A DNA stretch of 64,000 bases from Amylibacter sp. IMCC11727 (GTDB taxonomy: Bacteria; Pseudomonadota; Alphaproteobacteria; Rhodobacterales; Rhodobacteraceae), in NCBI RefSeq assembly GCF_029854195.1, contig NZ_CP122960.1, forward strand, positions 2,114,001-2,178,000. Direction: 5' to 3'. A program made the translations under genes and the position numbers. Below, piece by piece: positions 23,360-32,238 of the stretch. Position 1 is the stretch's first letter, and every line of letters starts with the position of its first letter. The notes under the pieces are model-generated. The model worked only from the letters and a program-made list of their open reading frames with translations. It was not told where the DNA came from and did not search any database.

Positions 23360-25984
23360 ATGATCGGTGACAGCAAACCTAATTTTGCGCTCGACTTATC
23401 GAACGAAGGCGTCGCAGTTTGGCATCGCAGCAGCGGTGGCGGATGGTCTACGCTTGGCTCCGTTTCCCTCTCAGATGCTGATTTTGCGGATCAATTGGCT
23501 GCCCTGCGCGACAGCGTTGCCAAAGGAGCAGGACGCGCGCGCCGCGCCGTCATTCGCATCCCCCGCTCCGAAGTTCTACTCTCTAAGGTCCGCGTTGGCG
23601 TTTTCGAAGGCGAAGCCGCTGTCCGCCACGCACAAAAACAAATCGCCGAACTGTCCCCCCTCGACATGGCCGATATTTCCTTCGACTTGGGTGAAAAAGG
23701 CGTCAGCAACATGGCCCCTGTGGGCATTGTCGCCCGTCAAACCCTCATCGAAGCAGACGCTTTCGCTCGCTCCAACGGGTTTGAACCGCTCTATTTCACC
23801 ACGCAATACGCCGAACGCGAATTCAACCGTGAACCCAAATTCGTGCTGGATCAGGCCGCTCCAGCCGCCAAACCTCTTTGGTTTGTGCCTTGGGTGGCCG
23901 CCGCCTCTGTGGGTCTGGCCGCTGGTTACTTCGGCTTTGCCTATTTCACTACACCCGACACGGAACTGCCCATCGAATCCGCTGCCGTTGTCGAACAATC
24001 CGATGAACCCGTGGCAGAGCCCGTCTCCGTGGCCGAACCTGTTGCAGAACCAATCGAGCAAGAAACACCTCGCGTCGACACAACACAACTCGGTCTGCAA
24101 GATGTGGCACCTGCCTTGCCAACCGTTGCCGCCCTTATCGAAGCACCGGCCGTCACCGAATACCCAGAAATGCGGGTCTCCTCGATCAAACTTGGCTCCA
24201 ACCTCACCACGCCAGAGGTCACGCGCCTGCGCCCTGCCACCGCCGATCAGCCGACCATTTCTGTGTCTTCAAAACAGGTCAAAACCAACGATCTGCAAAT
24301 CGCCGAAGCCCGCCGCGATCTGCCCAATGTGGCTGTAAACGCAGAAATCGTGACTCTACTTCAGGACGCCATGACAATCGGCCCGATGAACGCACCAGAG
24401 CAGGCGGAACCGATCCAACTTGCGTCACTGACCGATCCGTCCGAACGGCTTGATCCGGCCCTGATAAACCAACTGCCACGCGGCATCACGACAGGCACTG
24501 GCGTGGACGACGACACAACCAAACCCGCTGCACGTCCTGTGCGCCCGCCGTCCACCATCACGGCAGAACCTGGCACATTGATCCCAACGGTCGAAGGCAC
24601 TCCAGGCCCTGACTACATCACCATTTTTGCGGGTCGCCCGGCAAATGAACCGCGCAATCGCGTTGACCCTCTGCCGCCTGAACTCGAACTCGCAGGCTTT
24701 CGCCCACGGTTGCGCCCGTCTGATCTGAATGTTCCTGCCGAGCTGCTCGCCGCAGCGGTTGAACCCACAGAGGACGCAGACCCAGCAGCAGAGCCAACGA
24801 TCCTCGATCTGGCTGACCCCGCATTGCGCCCGCTGCGTGCCCGCTTGCGGCCTGACACATTGGTTGTGCCAGAAACAGAAACCGTCATCGCAGCAGATGA
24901 AACACCCGAAACCGTTGACGAAACGCCCAGCATTCTGGCTCTCGCTGATCCGGCCTTGCGCCCCTTACGCGCCCGTTTGCGCCCTGCTGCATTGTCAGAC
25001 CGCGCTGCGGTGGTGGCCGAACAAAACGAACTGGCCGCTCTGGGTGACCCCGCCCTACGCGGCCTGCGCGCACGGATCAGACCCGCTGATCTGAACATCC
25101 CCGTCGCCGAAATTACGGCCTCCGTTGAAACCGAAACGAATGACAACGCGGCACAAACAGACAGCACCGAAATTGCCGCTTTGGTTGCATCCGCCATCGA
25201 AGAGGCCACACCAGAAACACCTGACACCACGGATGAAATTGCCGCGGCCATCGCCCAAGACACCATCGTTCAAGCGATCCAAGAAGACACCTCTGTTCTC
25301 GCGCTGGCCGACCCATCCTTGTCTGGCCTTCGCGCCCGCGTGCGCCCATCAAGCTTGCGCATCATCACCCCCGAAGAACGCACATCCTTGCTCGCTTTGG
25401 CTGATCCAACACTGGCAGGCAAACGCACCCGCGCCCGCCCCAGCAACCTGCGCATCTTACAACCGGATCCCGAGCCCGAAGTTGAACAACCCGAAGAAGC
25501 CGCCGCAGAAGAAACACCTGTCATTCGGGGCACGAAACAGGCCGTGGCCATCAGCCCAATGCCAAAGGTCCGCCCTGCCCGCCTCGCACGTGTGGTCCAA
25601 CGCGTCACCCGCGAAGCGCGGCGCACAAATGCAGCCGTTCAAAATGACGGCGGCGCGTCTGGCGTGTCCACATCAGGGGGGGCCACACGGGGCACCGCAA
25701 GATTGCCAAAATCCGCTCGTGGCACGGTTAAATCCGCACCGCCAACCAGCGCAACAGTGGCCCGCGCCGCCACTGAAAAATCCCGCTTTAAAAAGTCCCG
25801 CATGAGCCTCGTTGGCATCTTTGGAGCGCCCAACAAACGCCGCGCGCTGATCCGCCTGCCTTCTGGCAAGTATGTCAAAGTACAAAACGGTGACAAAGTG
25901 GGCGGCTGGAAAGTTTCTGCCATTGGCGAAGGCAGCTTGCGCATCAAAAAAGGCAGCCGCGATCAGGTGTTGCGCATCCCTTAA
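23360..25984 (+). CDS. Large envelope protein: PilM-like N-terminus, one membrane helix, repeat linker, PilP-like C-terminus
   Basis: The protein has 874 aa from the ATG at 23360; a TTG 17 codons upstream is possible. Residues 1-165 look like a cytoplasmic actin-fold/PilM-type domain (SKPNFALDLSNEGVAVWHR, RIPRSEVLLSKV). One membrane helix (about 173-196) follows. The long periplasmic linker is Pro/Ala/Glu-rich and holds six degenerate copies of LALADPALxxLRARxRPxxL, starting near 24676, 24800, 24932, 25030, 25296 and 25388. The last 63 residues (RRALIRLPSGKYVKV, GDKVGGWKVSAIG) resemble PilP/type II secretion C-subunit domains. The N-terminal block is common in Rhodobacteraceae; its function is unknown. 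Confidence 0.82.
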   Translation: MIGDSKPNFALDLSNEGVAVWHRSSGGGWSTLGSVSLSDADFADQLAALRDSVAKGAGRARRAVIRIPRSEVLLSKVRVGVFEGEAAVRHAQKQIAELSPLDMADISFDLGEKGVSNMAPVGIVARQTLIEADAFARSNGFEPLYFTTQYAEREFNREPKFVLDQAAPAAKPLWFVPWVAAASVGLAAGYFGFAYFTTPDTELPIESAAVVEQSDEPVAEPVSVAEPVAEPIEQETPRVDTTQLGLQDVAPALPTVAALIEAPAVTEYPEMRVSSIKLGSNLTTPEVTRLRPATADQPTISVSSKQVKTNDLQIAEARRDLPNVAVNAEIVTLLQDAMTIGPMNAPEQAEPIQLASLTDPSERLDPALINQLPRGITTGTGVDDDTTKPAARPVRPPSTITAEPGTLIPTVEGTPGPDYITIFAGRPANEPRNRVDPLPPELELAGFRPRLRPSDLNVPAELLAAAVEPTEDADPAAEPTILDLADPALRPLRARLRPDTLVVPETETVIAADETPETVDETPSILALADPALRPLRARLRPAALSDRAAVVAEQNELAALGDPALRGLRARIRPADLNIPVAEITASVETETNDNAAQTDSTEIAALVASAIEEATPETPDTTDEIAAAIAQDTIVQAIQEDTSVLALADPSLSGLRARVRPSSLRIITPEERTSLLALADPTLAGKRTRARPSNLRILQPDPEPEVEQPEEAAAEETPVIRGTKQAVAISPMPKVRPARLARVVQRVTREARRTNAAVQNDGGASGVSTSGGATRGTARLPKSARGTVKSAPPTSATVARAATEKSRFKKSRMSLVGIFGAPNKRRALIRLPSGKYVKVQNGDKVGGWKVSAIGEGSLRIKKGSRDQVLRIP

Positions 25985-25997
25985 ACGACACGCCCGT

Positions 25998-27395
25998 TTA
26001 CAACAGCATCAACGCCGCCAGCCCCAAAAAGGCAAAGAAACCAACCACATCCGTTACGGTGGTCACAAACGCGCCTGATGCCAGTGCGGGATCAATCTTC
26101 AGCTTGGTCAGCACAATGGGGATCAAAATCCCCGCCAGCCCAGCCACCAACAAATTCGCAATCATCGCCAGCCCCAAAACAACGCCGAGCATGGGTGACC
26201 CAAACCAGATCAACCCGACAACCCCGATGATCACCGCAAAGACCAACCCGTTCAACAGGCCCACAACCACCTCGCGGCGCACAACGCGCAACGCGTTGGC
26301 CGATGTCAAATCTTTGGTGGCCAGTGCCCGCACTGCCACTGTCAAGGTCTGCGTACCCGCATTGCCCCCCATGGACGCCACAATCGGCATCAAAACGGCC
26401 AATGCAACGATGGCTTCGATCACGCCAGAAAATTGCGCGATCACAACCGAGGCTAGCACTGAAGTTAACAGGTTAACGGCCAGCCAAGGAAACCGCTGTC
26501 GCGTGGTGTCCAGCACCGTATCCGTCAGGCTTTCATCACCAACACCCGCCAGCAGTTTCAGGTCTTCTTCCACCTCTTCATCCAGCACATCCATCGCGTC
26601 ATCAATGGTAATAACGCCCACCAAACGCCCCATGTCATCCACGACGGGGGCGGAAACCATATGATACTGATTAAACGCATAGGCCACGTCTTCTTGGGTT
26701 TGCTGTGCAGGAATAATCTGGAAATTCTCATCCATAATATTGGCCAACATCACCTCTCGTGCGTTTGACATCAGCGCAGATAACGCAACCTTCCCAATGG
26801 GTTGTAGCTTTGGATCGACAATAACCACGTCATAAAACCGATCGGGCAAATCCGTGGCACTGCGCAAATAATCAATGGCATCCCCTACCGCCCAATGGGC
26901 TGGAGCCATCACCAATTCACGCTGCATCAATCGCCCAGCGGTTTCTTCTGGGTATTGCAGCGCCTGTTCAACAACCACCCGCTCTGCATCTTCCAGCGCG
27001 TCCAAAACCCGCTCTTGTTCGGGCTCTTCCAAATCCTCGATCAGGTCCACTACGTCATCGGATTCCAAATCCTTCAACGCTTCGGCCATAACCTCAACAG
27101 GCAGGTCTTCGATCACATCGACGCGCAGGTTTTCGTCCAGCTCGGACAGCACCTCACCGTCGATCTCTGTGCCCCAGAGCGACAGCAAATCATTGCGCTC
27201 AGTGCCCGAAATCTGCTCCAAAACATCGGCAATATCGGCAGAATGGAGCGGCGCGAGCAATGCCTCCAGCGCCAGCTTATCCCCTGTTTCCACCGCCCCA
27301 AGGATCGCCTCTATCGCCGCACGATCCAGCGCATAGGCCGCATCTACGCCGTCCAGATCAACAGGTCCAATTTCGGCTGCGTTCTGTTCTTGCAT
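25998..27395 (-). CDS. mgtE: MgtE-family magnesium transporter
   Basis: MgtE is a homodimeric Mg2+ channel gated by cytoplasmic magnesium. The 465-aa protein has the N-terminal superhelical domain (about residues 30-140, acidic LESDDVVDLIEDLEEPEQ), a CBS pair (about 145-270, with APVVDDMGRLVGVITIDD) and five C-terminal membrane helices with MPIVASMGGNAGTQTLTV, the conserved pore signature. The ATG at 27395 has GGGGAGG 8 bases upstream. Longer in-frame starts add a Cys-rich segment without family character. It converges on the preceding envelope-protein gene. Confidence 0.94.
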   Translation of the reverse strand: MQEQNAAEIGPVDLDGVDAAYALDRAAIEAILGAVETGDKLALEALLAPLHSADIADVLEQISGTERNDLLSLWGTEIDGEVLSELDENLRVDVIEDLPVEVMAEALKDLESDDVVDLIEDLEEPEQERVLDALEDAERVVVEQALQYPEETAGRLMQRELVMAPAHWAVGDAIDYLRSATDLPDRFYDVVIVDPKLQPIGKVALSALMSNAREVMLANIMDENFQIIPAQQTQEDVAYAFNQYHMVSAPVVDDMGRLVGVITIDDAMDVLDEEVEEDLKLLAGVGDESLTDTVLDTTRQRFPWLAVNLLTSVLASVVIAQFSGVIEAIVALAVLMPIVASMGGNAGTQTLTVAVRALATKDLTSANALRVVRREVVVGLLNGLVFAVIIGVVGLIWFGSPMLGVVLGLAMIANLLVAGLAGILIPIVLTKLKIDPALASGAFVTTVTDVVGFFAFLGLAALMLL

Positions 27396-27536
27396 CTGCT
27401 GGCCTCCCCTTTGGTGGTTGAGCGGTTTTAGCGTGTCGACCACAATGCAACAACCGCAATTCCTATTGCGCAGAACGGTTTGCGTCACACCCGCTTCCCC
27501 GCTAGTGTCGGCAAAAAACCACAGAGCATCCCTTTC

Positions 27537-28925
27537 ATGGCAGACCAATCCCCGCAACAAATGCAGTTCAAAACCCTTGCCGACGTGCGCAGCGCTGCAA
27601 TTGATCATCACCACAAAAAGGATCTGAAAACCGCACGGGATCTATACCGTGTTTACCTCAGCAAAAAGCCCGATGACCCTGGCATGTGGTCCAATCTTGG
27701 CGCGCTGTTTCGTGCGGAAAAAAACTTTGATATGGCGGTCATTTGCCAACGCCGCGCCCTGACGCTTGATCCAAACGCGGCCAGCGTTTTGAACAATGCC
27801 GCCAACGCCCATTTTGATGCAGGCGAACCTCATGCCGCGCTCGAACTGCGCCGCAAAGCCATAAAGCTCAATCCTGGGGATGTGGAAAACTGGTCTACGC
27901 TTGGCAAATACCTGCGGGCAATCGGCAATTACACCGAGGCCAAAACCGAACTTGAAAAGGCTATCAAAGCCCATCCAACAAACGCGGAACTCCACATCCA
28001 ATTGTCGTTCGCACTGCTGGCTCTGGGGGATTACCCCAATGGCTTTGCCGAGTTTGAATGGCGCTGGCAAGGGGATGAGATTTCACTGCCCGATTTCCCT
28101 ATTCCCCAATGGAAAGGCGAAGAAATCAGCGGAAAAACCCTGCTTGTAACCCCAGAACAAGGGTTCGGCGATACCATCCTGATGGCGCGTTTCCTACGCG
28201 GCGTCGCCGATATGGGGGCCAAAGTCCGCCTCAGCGTCAAACCTCCTTTGCGCCGCGTGTTTGAAAACCTCGAAGGTGTCGATGCGTTTGCGGCCACAAA
28301 TGATGATCTTTTGGCCTGTGATTATTGGTCCCCGATGATGGATTTGCCCCGTTACCTCGGCACAACCCTTGGTACGGTTCCCGCTCCAACCAAATTGACC
28401 ATTCCAGCCGACAGCATCGAACGCGCCAAATCCATCGTCGCGCCCTTTGCCAAGTCCTTCAAAATCGGCGTGCTGTGGTCTGGCTCTGTCACTTACCGCG
28501 CCAATCACAAACGCTCGTTCAGTCACCGCCAGTTCCTGCAACTGGCCGATATCCCAAACGTGCAAATGTTCTCGCTCTACAAAGGCCCCCTTACAGACGC
28601 CTTTCACGCCGATGGCACCTCCTGCGTGATTGTCGATGCTGCCTCCAACGACCGCGATTTCGCCGACAGCGCCGCACTTATCAACGAACTAGACCTCGTC
28701 ATCACCATGGACAGCGCCATCGCCCATGTGTCTGGCTCGCTTGACGCAAACGTGTGGAACCTCCTCCATTCCGAAGCATATTGGCTCTATGAACCCTTCC
28801 CTGACCACACCCCTTGGTATCCTTCCATGCGACTGGTAAGGCAGGATAAATCTGGCGATTGGGACACCGTGTTCCAAACGCTCCGCTCTGACATCGAACA
28901 ACTGGTAGATCAAAAACATGCATGA
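27537..28925 (+). CDS. TPR protein with glycosyltransferase-9-like C-terminal domain
   Basis: A 462-aa protein. Residues 10-165 carry four tetratricopeptide-type repeats (for example NLGALFRAEKNFDMAVICQ and TLGKYLRAIGNYTEAKTEL). Residues 190-460 resemble the C-terminal half of ADP-heptose:LPS heptosyltransferase-type (GT9) domains, with TPEQGFGDTILMARFLRG, KIGVLWSGS and LDLVITMDSAIAHVSG. Such fusions are common in alphaproteobacteria with glycans or flagellin-like targets, but the substrate is not known. The 3' end overlaps the next gene by 8 bp, implying coupled translation. Confidence 0.82.
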   Translation: MADQSPQQMQFKTLADVRSAAIDHHHKKDLKTARDLYRVYLSKKPDDPGMWSNLGALFRAEKNFDMAVICQRRALTLDPNAASVLNNAANAHFDAGEPHAALELRRKAIKLNPGDVENWSTLGKYLRAIGNYTEAKTELEKAIKAHPTNAELHIQLSFALLALGDYPNGFAEFEWRWQGDEISLPDFPIPQWKGEEISGKTLLVTPEQGFGDTILMARFLRGVADMGAKVRLSVKPPLRRVFENLEGVDAFAATNDDLLACDYWSPMMDLPRYLGTTLGTVPAPTKLTIPADSIERAKSIVAPFAKSFKIGVLWSGSVTYRANHKRSFSHRQFLQLADIPNVQMFSLYKGPLTDAFHADGTSCVIVDAASNDRDFADSAALINELDLVITMDSAIAHVSGSLDANVWNLLHSEAYWLYEPFPDHTPWYPSMRLVRQDKSGDWDTVFQTLRSDIEQLVDQKHA

Positions 28926-29307
28926 AATCCTCACACCTATTTCCCCGGGCGAATTGCTCGACAAACTGACAATTCTAACGATTAAACTGGAAAACATCAC
29001 CGACGCCACGAAACGCGCCAACGTGCAGGTGGAGCATAGTTTACTTTCTAAAGTCGCTGACGAAGGCATCCCAAAATCAGACGAAATCTCCGCCCTAAAC
29101 GCATCCCTTCTGGCTGTGAACAAAGAGCTGTGGGACATCGAAGACGACATCCGCGATTGCGAACGGGCGGGAGATTTTGGCGATGAATTCATCCGCCTAG
29201 CCCGCGCCGTATACGTCACAAATGACAAACGCGCGGATTTGAAAAAACAGATCAATCTGGCGCTTGGGTCTGAAATCGTTGAAGAAAAATCCTACGCTGA
29301 TTACTGA
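28918..29307 (+). CDS. DUF6165 family protein
   Basis: A 129-aa mostly helical protein starting ILTPISPGELLDKLTILTIK, which I recognise as DUF6165. It lacks a signal peptide or membrane segment. DUF6165 genes often stand beside TPR/GT9-like genes as here, which suggests a partner role, perhaps in surface glycan or LPS synthesis; this is inference from context. The start codon lies within the end of the upstream TPR gene. Confidence 0.85.
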   Translation: MHEILTPISPGELLDKLTILTIKLENITDATKRANVQVEHSLLSKVADEGIPKSDEISALNASLLAVNKELWDIEDDIRDCERAGDFGDEFIRLARAVYVTNDKRADLKKQINLALGSEIVEEKSYADY

Positions 29308-29408
29308 TTTTCAAAAAAATCACTAAAACGCTTCAACGTCACTGCTCTATTCGAATGGAATAGGACAGGATACAAAGGGTGTCCAACCCACAAACAGCGG
29401 CATATGTC

Positions 29409-30698
29409 ATGACCAAACTGATCCTCGGGCAAACTCTGTCCTTTACTGGCAACCCGTTCACCGACGGCCCTGATGCCGCCCACCACGAACGCCGTGGTGC
29501 TGTGGTTATTGACGGCGGCAAAATCACCGCTGTGGGCCCTGCAGATCAGATCAAATCCGCACACCCAAATGCCGAAGTCACCGACATGGACGATCACCTG
29601 TTGATGGCAGGTTTCATTGATGCCCACGTGCATTATCCGCAAACCGCCATCATCGCGTCTTGGGGCAAACGGCTGATTGATTGGCTCAACACCTATACCT
29701 TCCCCGAAGAACGCCGCTTTGCCGATCCCGAATACGCCGCCAAAATCGCCAACGCATACTGCGATTTTGCGCTATCGAACGGTACAACCACCGCCGCCAG
29801 CTTTTGCACCATCCATCCAGAAAGCGTTGATGCCTATTTCCAAGCTGCCGCAGATCGCAACATGCGCATGGTGGGCGGCAAAACCTGCATGAACCGCAAC
29901 GCCATCGACGGCCTGCACGATACCACGCAATCCGCCTATGATGACAGCAAGGCCCTGATCGACCGCTGGCACGGCACAGGTCGCGCCACGTACGCCATCA
30001 CGCCGCGCTTCTCCCCCACCTCCACCGATGACCAGCTCGCCGCCCTCGGCGGGCTTTGGTCAGAACGGCCAACGTGCCTGATGCAAACCCACCTGTCCGA
30101 ACAAACCGAAGAAATCGCATGGGTGCGCGAATTGTTCCCAAACGCCCGTGATTACCTTGACACTTATGAACAACACGGCTTGGTGCGCGAAGGCGCCATC
30201 ATGGGGCATTCCATCCACCTGACAGACCGCGAAATCGCCACCATGCGCGACCACGGTGTTACCATCGCCCACTGCCCCACCTCCAACACGTTCATCGGCT
30301 CTGGTCTGTGTGATGTGACGGGCCTCAATGCCGCTGGCGTAACCACTGGATTGGCCACGGACACGGGCGGCGGATCATCCTTTTCTATGTTGCACACAAT
30401 GGCTGCCGCCTATGAGGTCGCACAACTGCGCGGTGATGCACTGCACGCCAGCCATTTGCTCTACCTCGCCACCGTCAGCTCCGCCAAAACCCTCGGGCTG
30501 TCCGACAAAATCGGTAATTTGGAAGCAGGGAAAGAGGCAGACCTCATCGCGCTTAACCTCGCCTCCACCGCGCCCATCGAACTCAGCAGCGCACGCGCAA
30601 CAGATATTTGGGAGTCGATCTTCCCCACCATCATGATGGGCGACGACCGCGCCATCAGCGGTGTCTGGATCGCGGGCCAGCGCCAAACATTAACCTAA
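29409..30698 (+). CDS. guaD: Guanine deaminase
   Basis: GuaD deaminates guanine to xanthine in purine catabolism. The 429-aa amidohydrolase has the metal-binding FIDAHVHYPQTAI, the QTHLSEQTEEIAWV histidine, the GHSIHLT histidine and the ATDTGGGSSFSMLHTM aspartate. The ATG at 29409 fits the family start (MTKLILGQTLSF). A GTG at 29379 with AGGA upstream would add ten residues and cannot be excluded. It runs towards the 8-oxoguanine deaminase gene, giving a convergent pair of purine deaminases. Confidence 0.92.
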   Translation: MTKLILGQTLSFTGNPFTDGPDAAHHERRGAVVIDGGKITAVGPADQIKSAHPNAEVTDMDDHLLMAGFIDAHVHYPQTAIIASWGKRLIDWLNTYTFPEERRFADPEYAAKIANAYCDFALSNGTTTAASFCTIHPESVDAYFQAAADRNMRMVGGKTCMNRNAIDGLHDTTQSAYDDSKALIDRWHGTGRATYAITPRFSPTSTDDQLAALGGLWSERPTCLMQTHLSEQTEEIAWVRELFPNARDYLDTYEQHGLVREGAIMGHSIHLTDREIATMRDHGVTIAHCPTSNTFIGSGLCDVTGLNAAGVTTGLATDTGGGSSFSMLHTMAAAYEVAQLRGDALHASHLLYLATVSSAKTLGLSDKIGNLEAGKEADLIALNLASTAPIELSSARATDIWESIFPTIMMGDDRAISGVWIAGQRQTLT

Positions 30699-30828
30699 AC
30701 CCAACCAATGTTGCGCCAAAGGTTAATGCCGCCCTCACAACAGAGTGTATGGGCAACCTCTGGGCTCTTTCTGGGTGGTTTGCTTTTTTCGAAATCGGGC
30801 GAAATCGCTTAAACCTTACCCGACCGCG

Positions 30829-32163
30829 CTACCCCCCAGCCAGACGCAGCGCCATCTGGTTTTGCCGTGCAATAACGCGGGGCAAATCAATCGTCGTCAT
30901 TTCACCGCCGCGCACCACCGCACGCCCCTCAACAAACAAATCCCGCACCTGATGCGGTCCCGTCAAAACCAGTGCTGCAACAGGATCCCAATTGCCCGCA
31001 GCCGCCAAATTCACCATATCCCAAATGGCGAAATCGGCCCGTTTGCCAACTTCCAGCGACCCCACATCAGACCGCCCCAAAACCTGCGCCCCACCCAATG
31101 TGGCAATCTCCAACGCTTCGCGCGCAGACATGGCATCGGCACCGTTTTGCACCCGTTGCAACAACATGGCCTGCCGCGCTTCATCCAACAAATGCCCCGC
31201 ATCATTGGACGCGGACCCATCCACCCCCAAACCAACACGGACACCCGCATCCCGCAGCGCACGCACGGGCGCAATGCCTGATCCAAGACGACAGTTCGAA
31301 CAGGGGCAATGGGCAATACCTGTTCCTGTTTGTGCAAATAAATCAATCTCTTGCGCATCTAACTTCACACAATGTGCATGCCACACATCATCCCCCGTCC
31401 AGCCCATATCCTCGGCATATTGCCCTGGACGGCAGCCGAATTTATCCAGCGAATAGGCCACATCTTCATCGTTTTCTGCCAAATGCGTATGCAGCATCAC
31501 ACCCTTGTCGCGGGCCAATGCAGCACTGTCTTTCATCAAATCCGTGGACACGGAAAACGGCGAACATGGTGCGACCACAACACGGGTCATGGCCCCGTCA
31601 CTGGCATCGTGAAACTTGTCGATCACCCGAATGCAATCTTTCAAAATGGCAGGCTCACGTTCCGTCATGTGATCGGGCGGCAATCCCCCATCGCTTTCTC
31701 CAATAGACATAGAGCCGCGCGACGCATGAAACCGCAAACCAACCTCGCTAGCCGCCGCGATACTGTCATCGAGCGTGGCACCATTTGGAAAAATATATTG
31801 GTGATCCGAACTGGTCGTACAGCCCGACAACGCCAATTCCGCCAACCCCACTTGGGCCGATGTGAAAAACTCTTCAGGCCCCATATTAGACCAAATAGGA
31901 TAGAGCGTTTGCAACCACCCAAACAACAACGCATCCTGCCCCCCAGGAACAGCACGGGTAAGTGTTTGATATAAATGATGATGTGTGTTCACCAACCCTG
32001 GCGTCACAACGCATCCAGCTGCATCAATACTTGGCCCTGACAGATTGTTTCCAATAGCCGTGATCACACCATTTTCCACGGCCATATCAACGCCCGTTAG
32101 CTCACGCCGCGTGGCATCCATCGTTACCAAATGGCCGATGTTCTTGATCACAACTTTGGACAT
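30829..32163 (-). CDS. 8-oxoguanine deaminase (amidohydrolase)
   Basis: A 444-aa amidohydrolase of the atrazine chlorohydrolase/8-oxoguanine deaminase group. The metal site is TPGLVNTHHHLYQTLTR, then HTHLAEN, WHAHCVKLD and GVDGSASNDAGHLLDE. The NTHHHLYQTLTRA segment and length fit 8-oxoguanine deaminase (making urate from 8-oxoguanine), which would detoxify or salvage oxidised guanine. Other substrates such as hydroxyatrazine-type rings are less likely. The start has TAAGGGGG upstream. It sits downstream of the SPOR gene after a terminator. Confidence 0.85.
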   Translation of the reverse strand: MSKVVIKNIGHLVTMDATRRELTGVDMAVENGVITAIGNNLSGPSIDAAGCVVTPGLVNTHHHLYQTLTRAVPGGQDALLFGWLQTLYPIWSNMGPEEFFTSAQVGLAELALSGCTTSSDHQYIFPNGATLDDSIAAASEVGLRFHASRGSMSIGESDGGLPPDHMTEREPAILKDCIRVIDKFHDASDGAMTRVVVAPCSPFSVSTDLMKDSAALARDKGVMLHTHLAENDEDVAYSLDKFGCRPGQYAEDMGWTGDDVWHAHCVKLDAQEIDLFAQTGTGIAHCPCSNCRLGSGIAPVRALRDAGVRVGLGVDGSASNDAGHLLDEARQAMLLQRVQNGADAMSAREALEIATLGGAQVLGRSDVGSLEVGKRADFAIWDMVNLAAAGNWDPVAALVLTGPHQVRDLFVEGRAVVRGGEMTTIDLPRVIARQNQMALRLAGG

Positions 32164-32182
32164 TTCGCCCCCTTAACATACG

Positions 32183-32209
32183 AAAAGCGGCAGTTCAGAC
32201 CGCCGCTTT
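32183..32209 (-). terminator. Terminator of the SPOR gene
   Basis: AAAGCGGC (32184-32191) pairs with GCCGCTTT (32202-32209) around a 10-nt loop. On the minus strand it is followed by a short T-rich tail. It separates the SPOR gene from the 8-oxoguanine deaminase gene. Confidence 0.75.
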
Positions 32210-32238
32210 CACAAAATATTAGCCGTTTTGCACGACGG

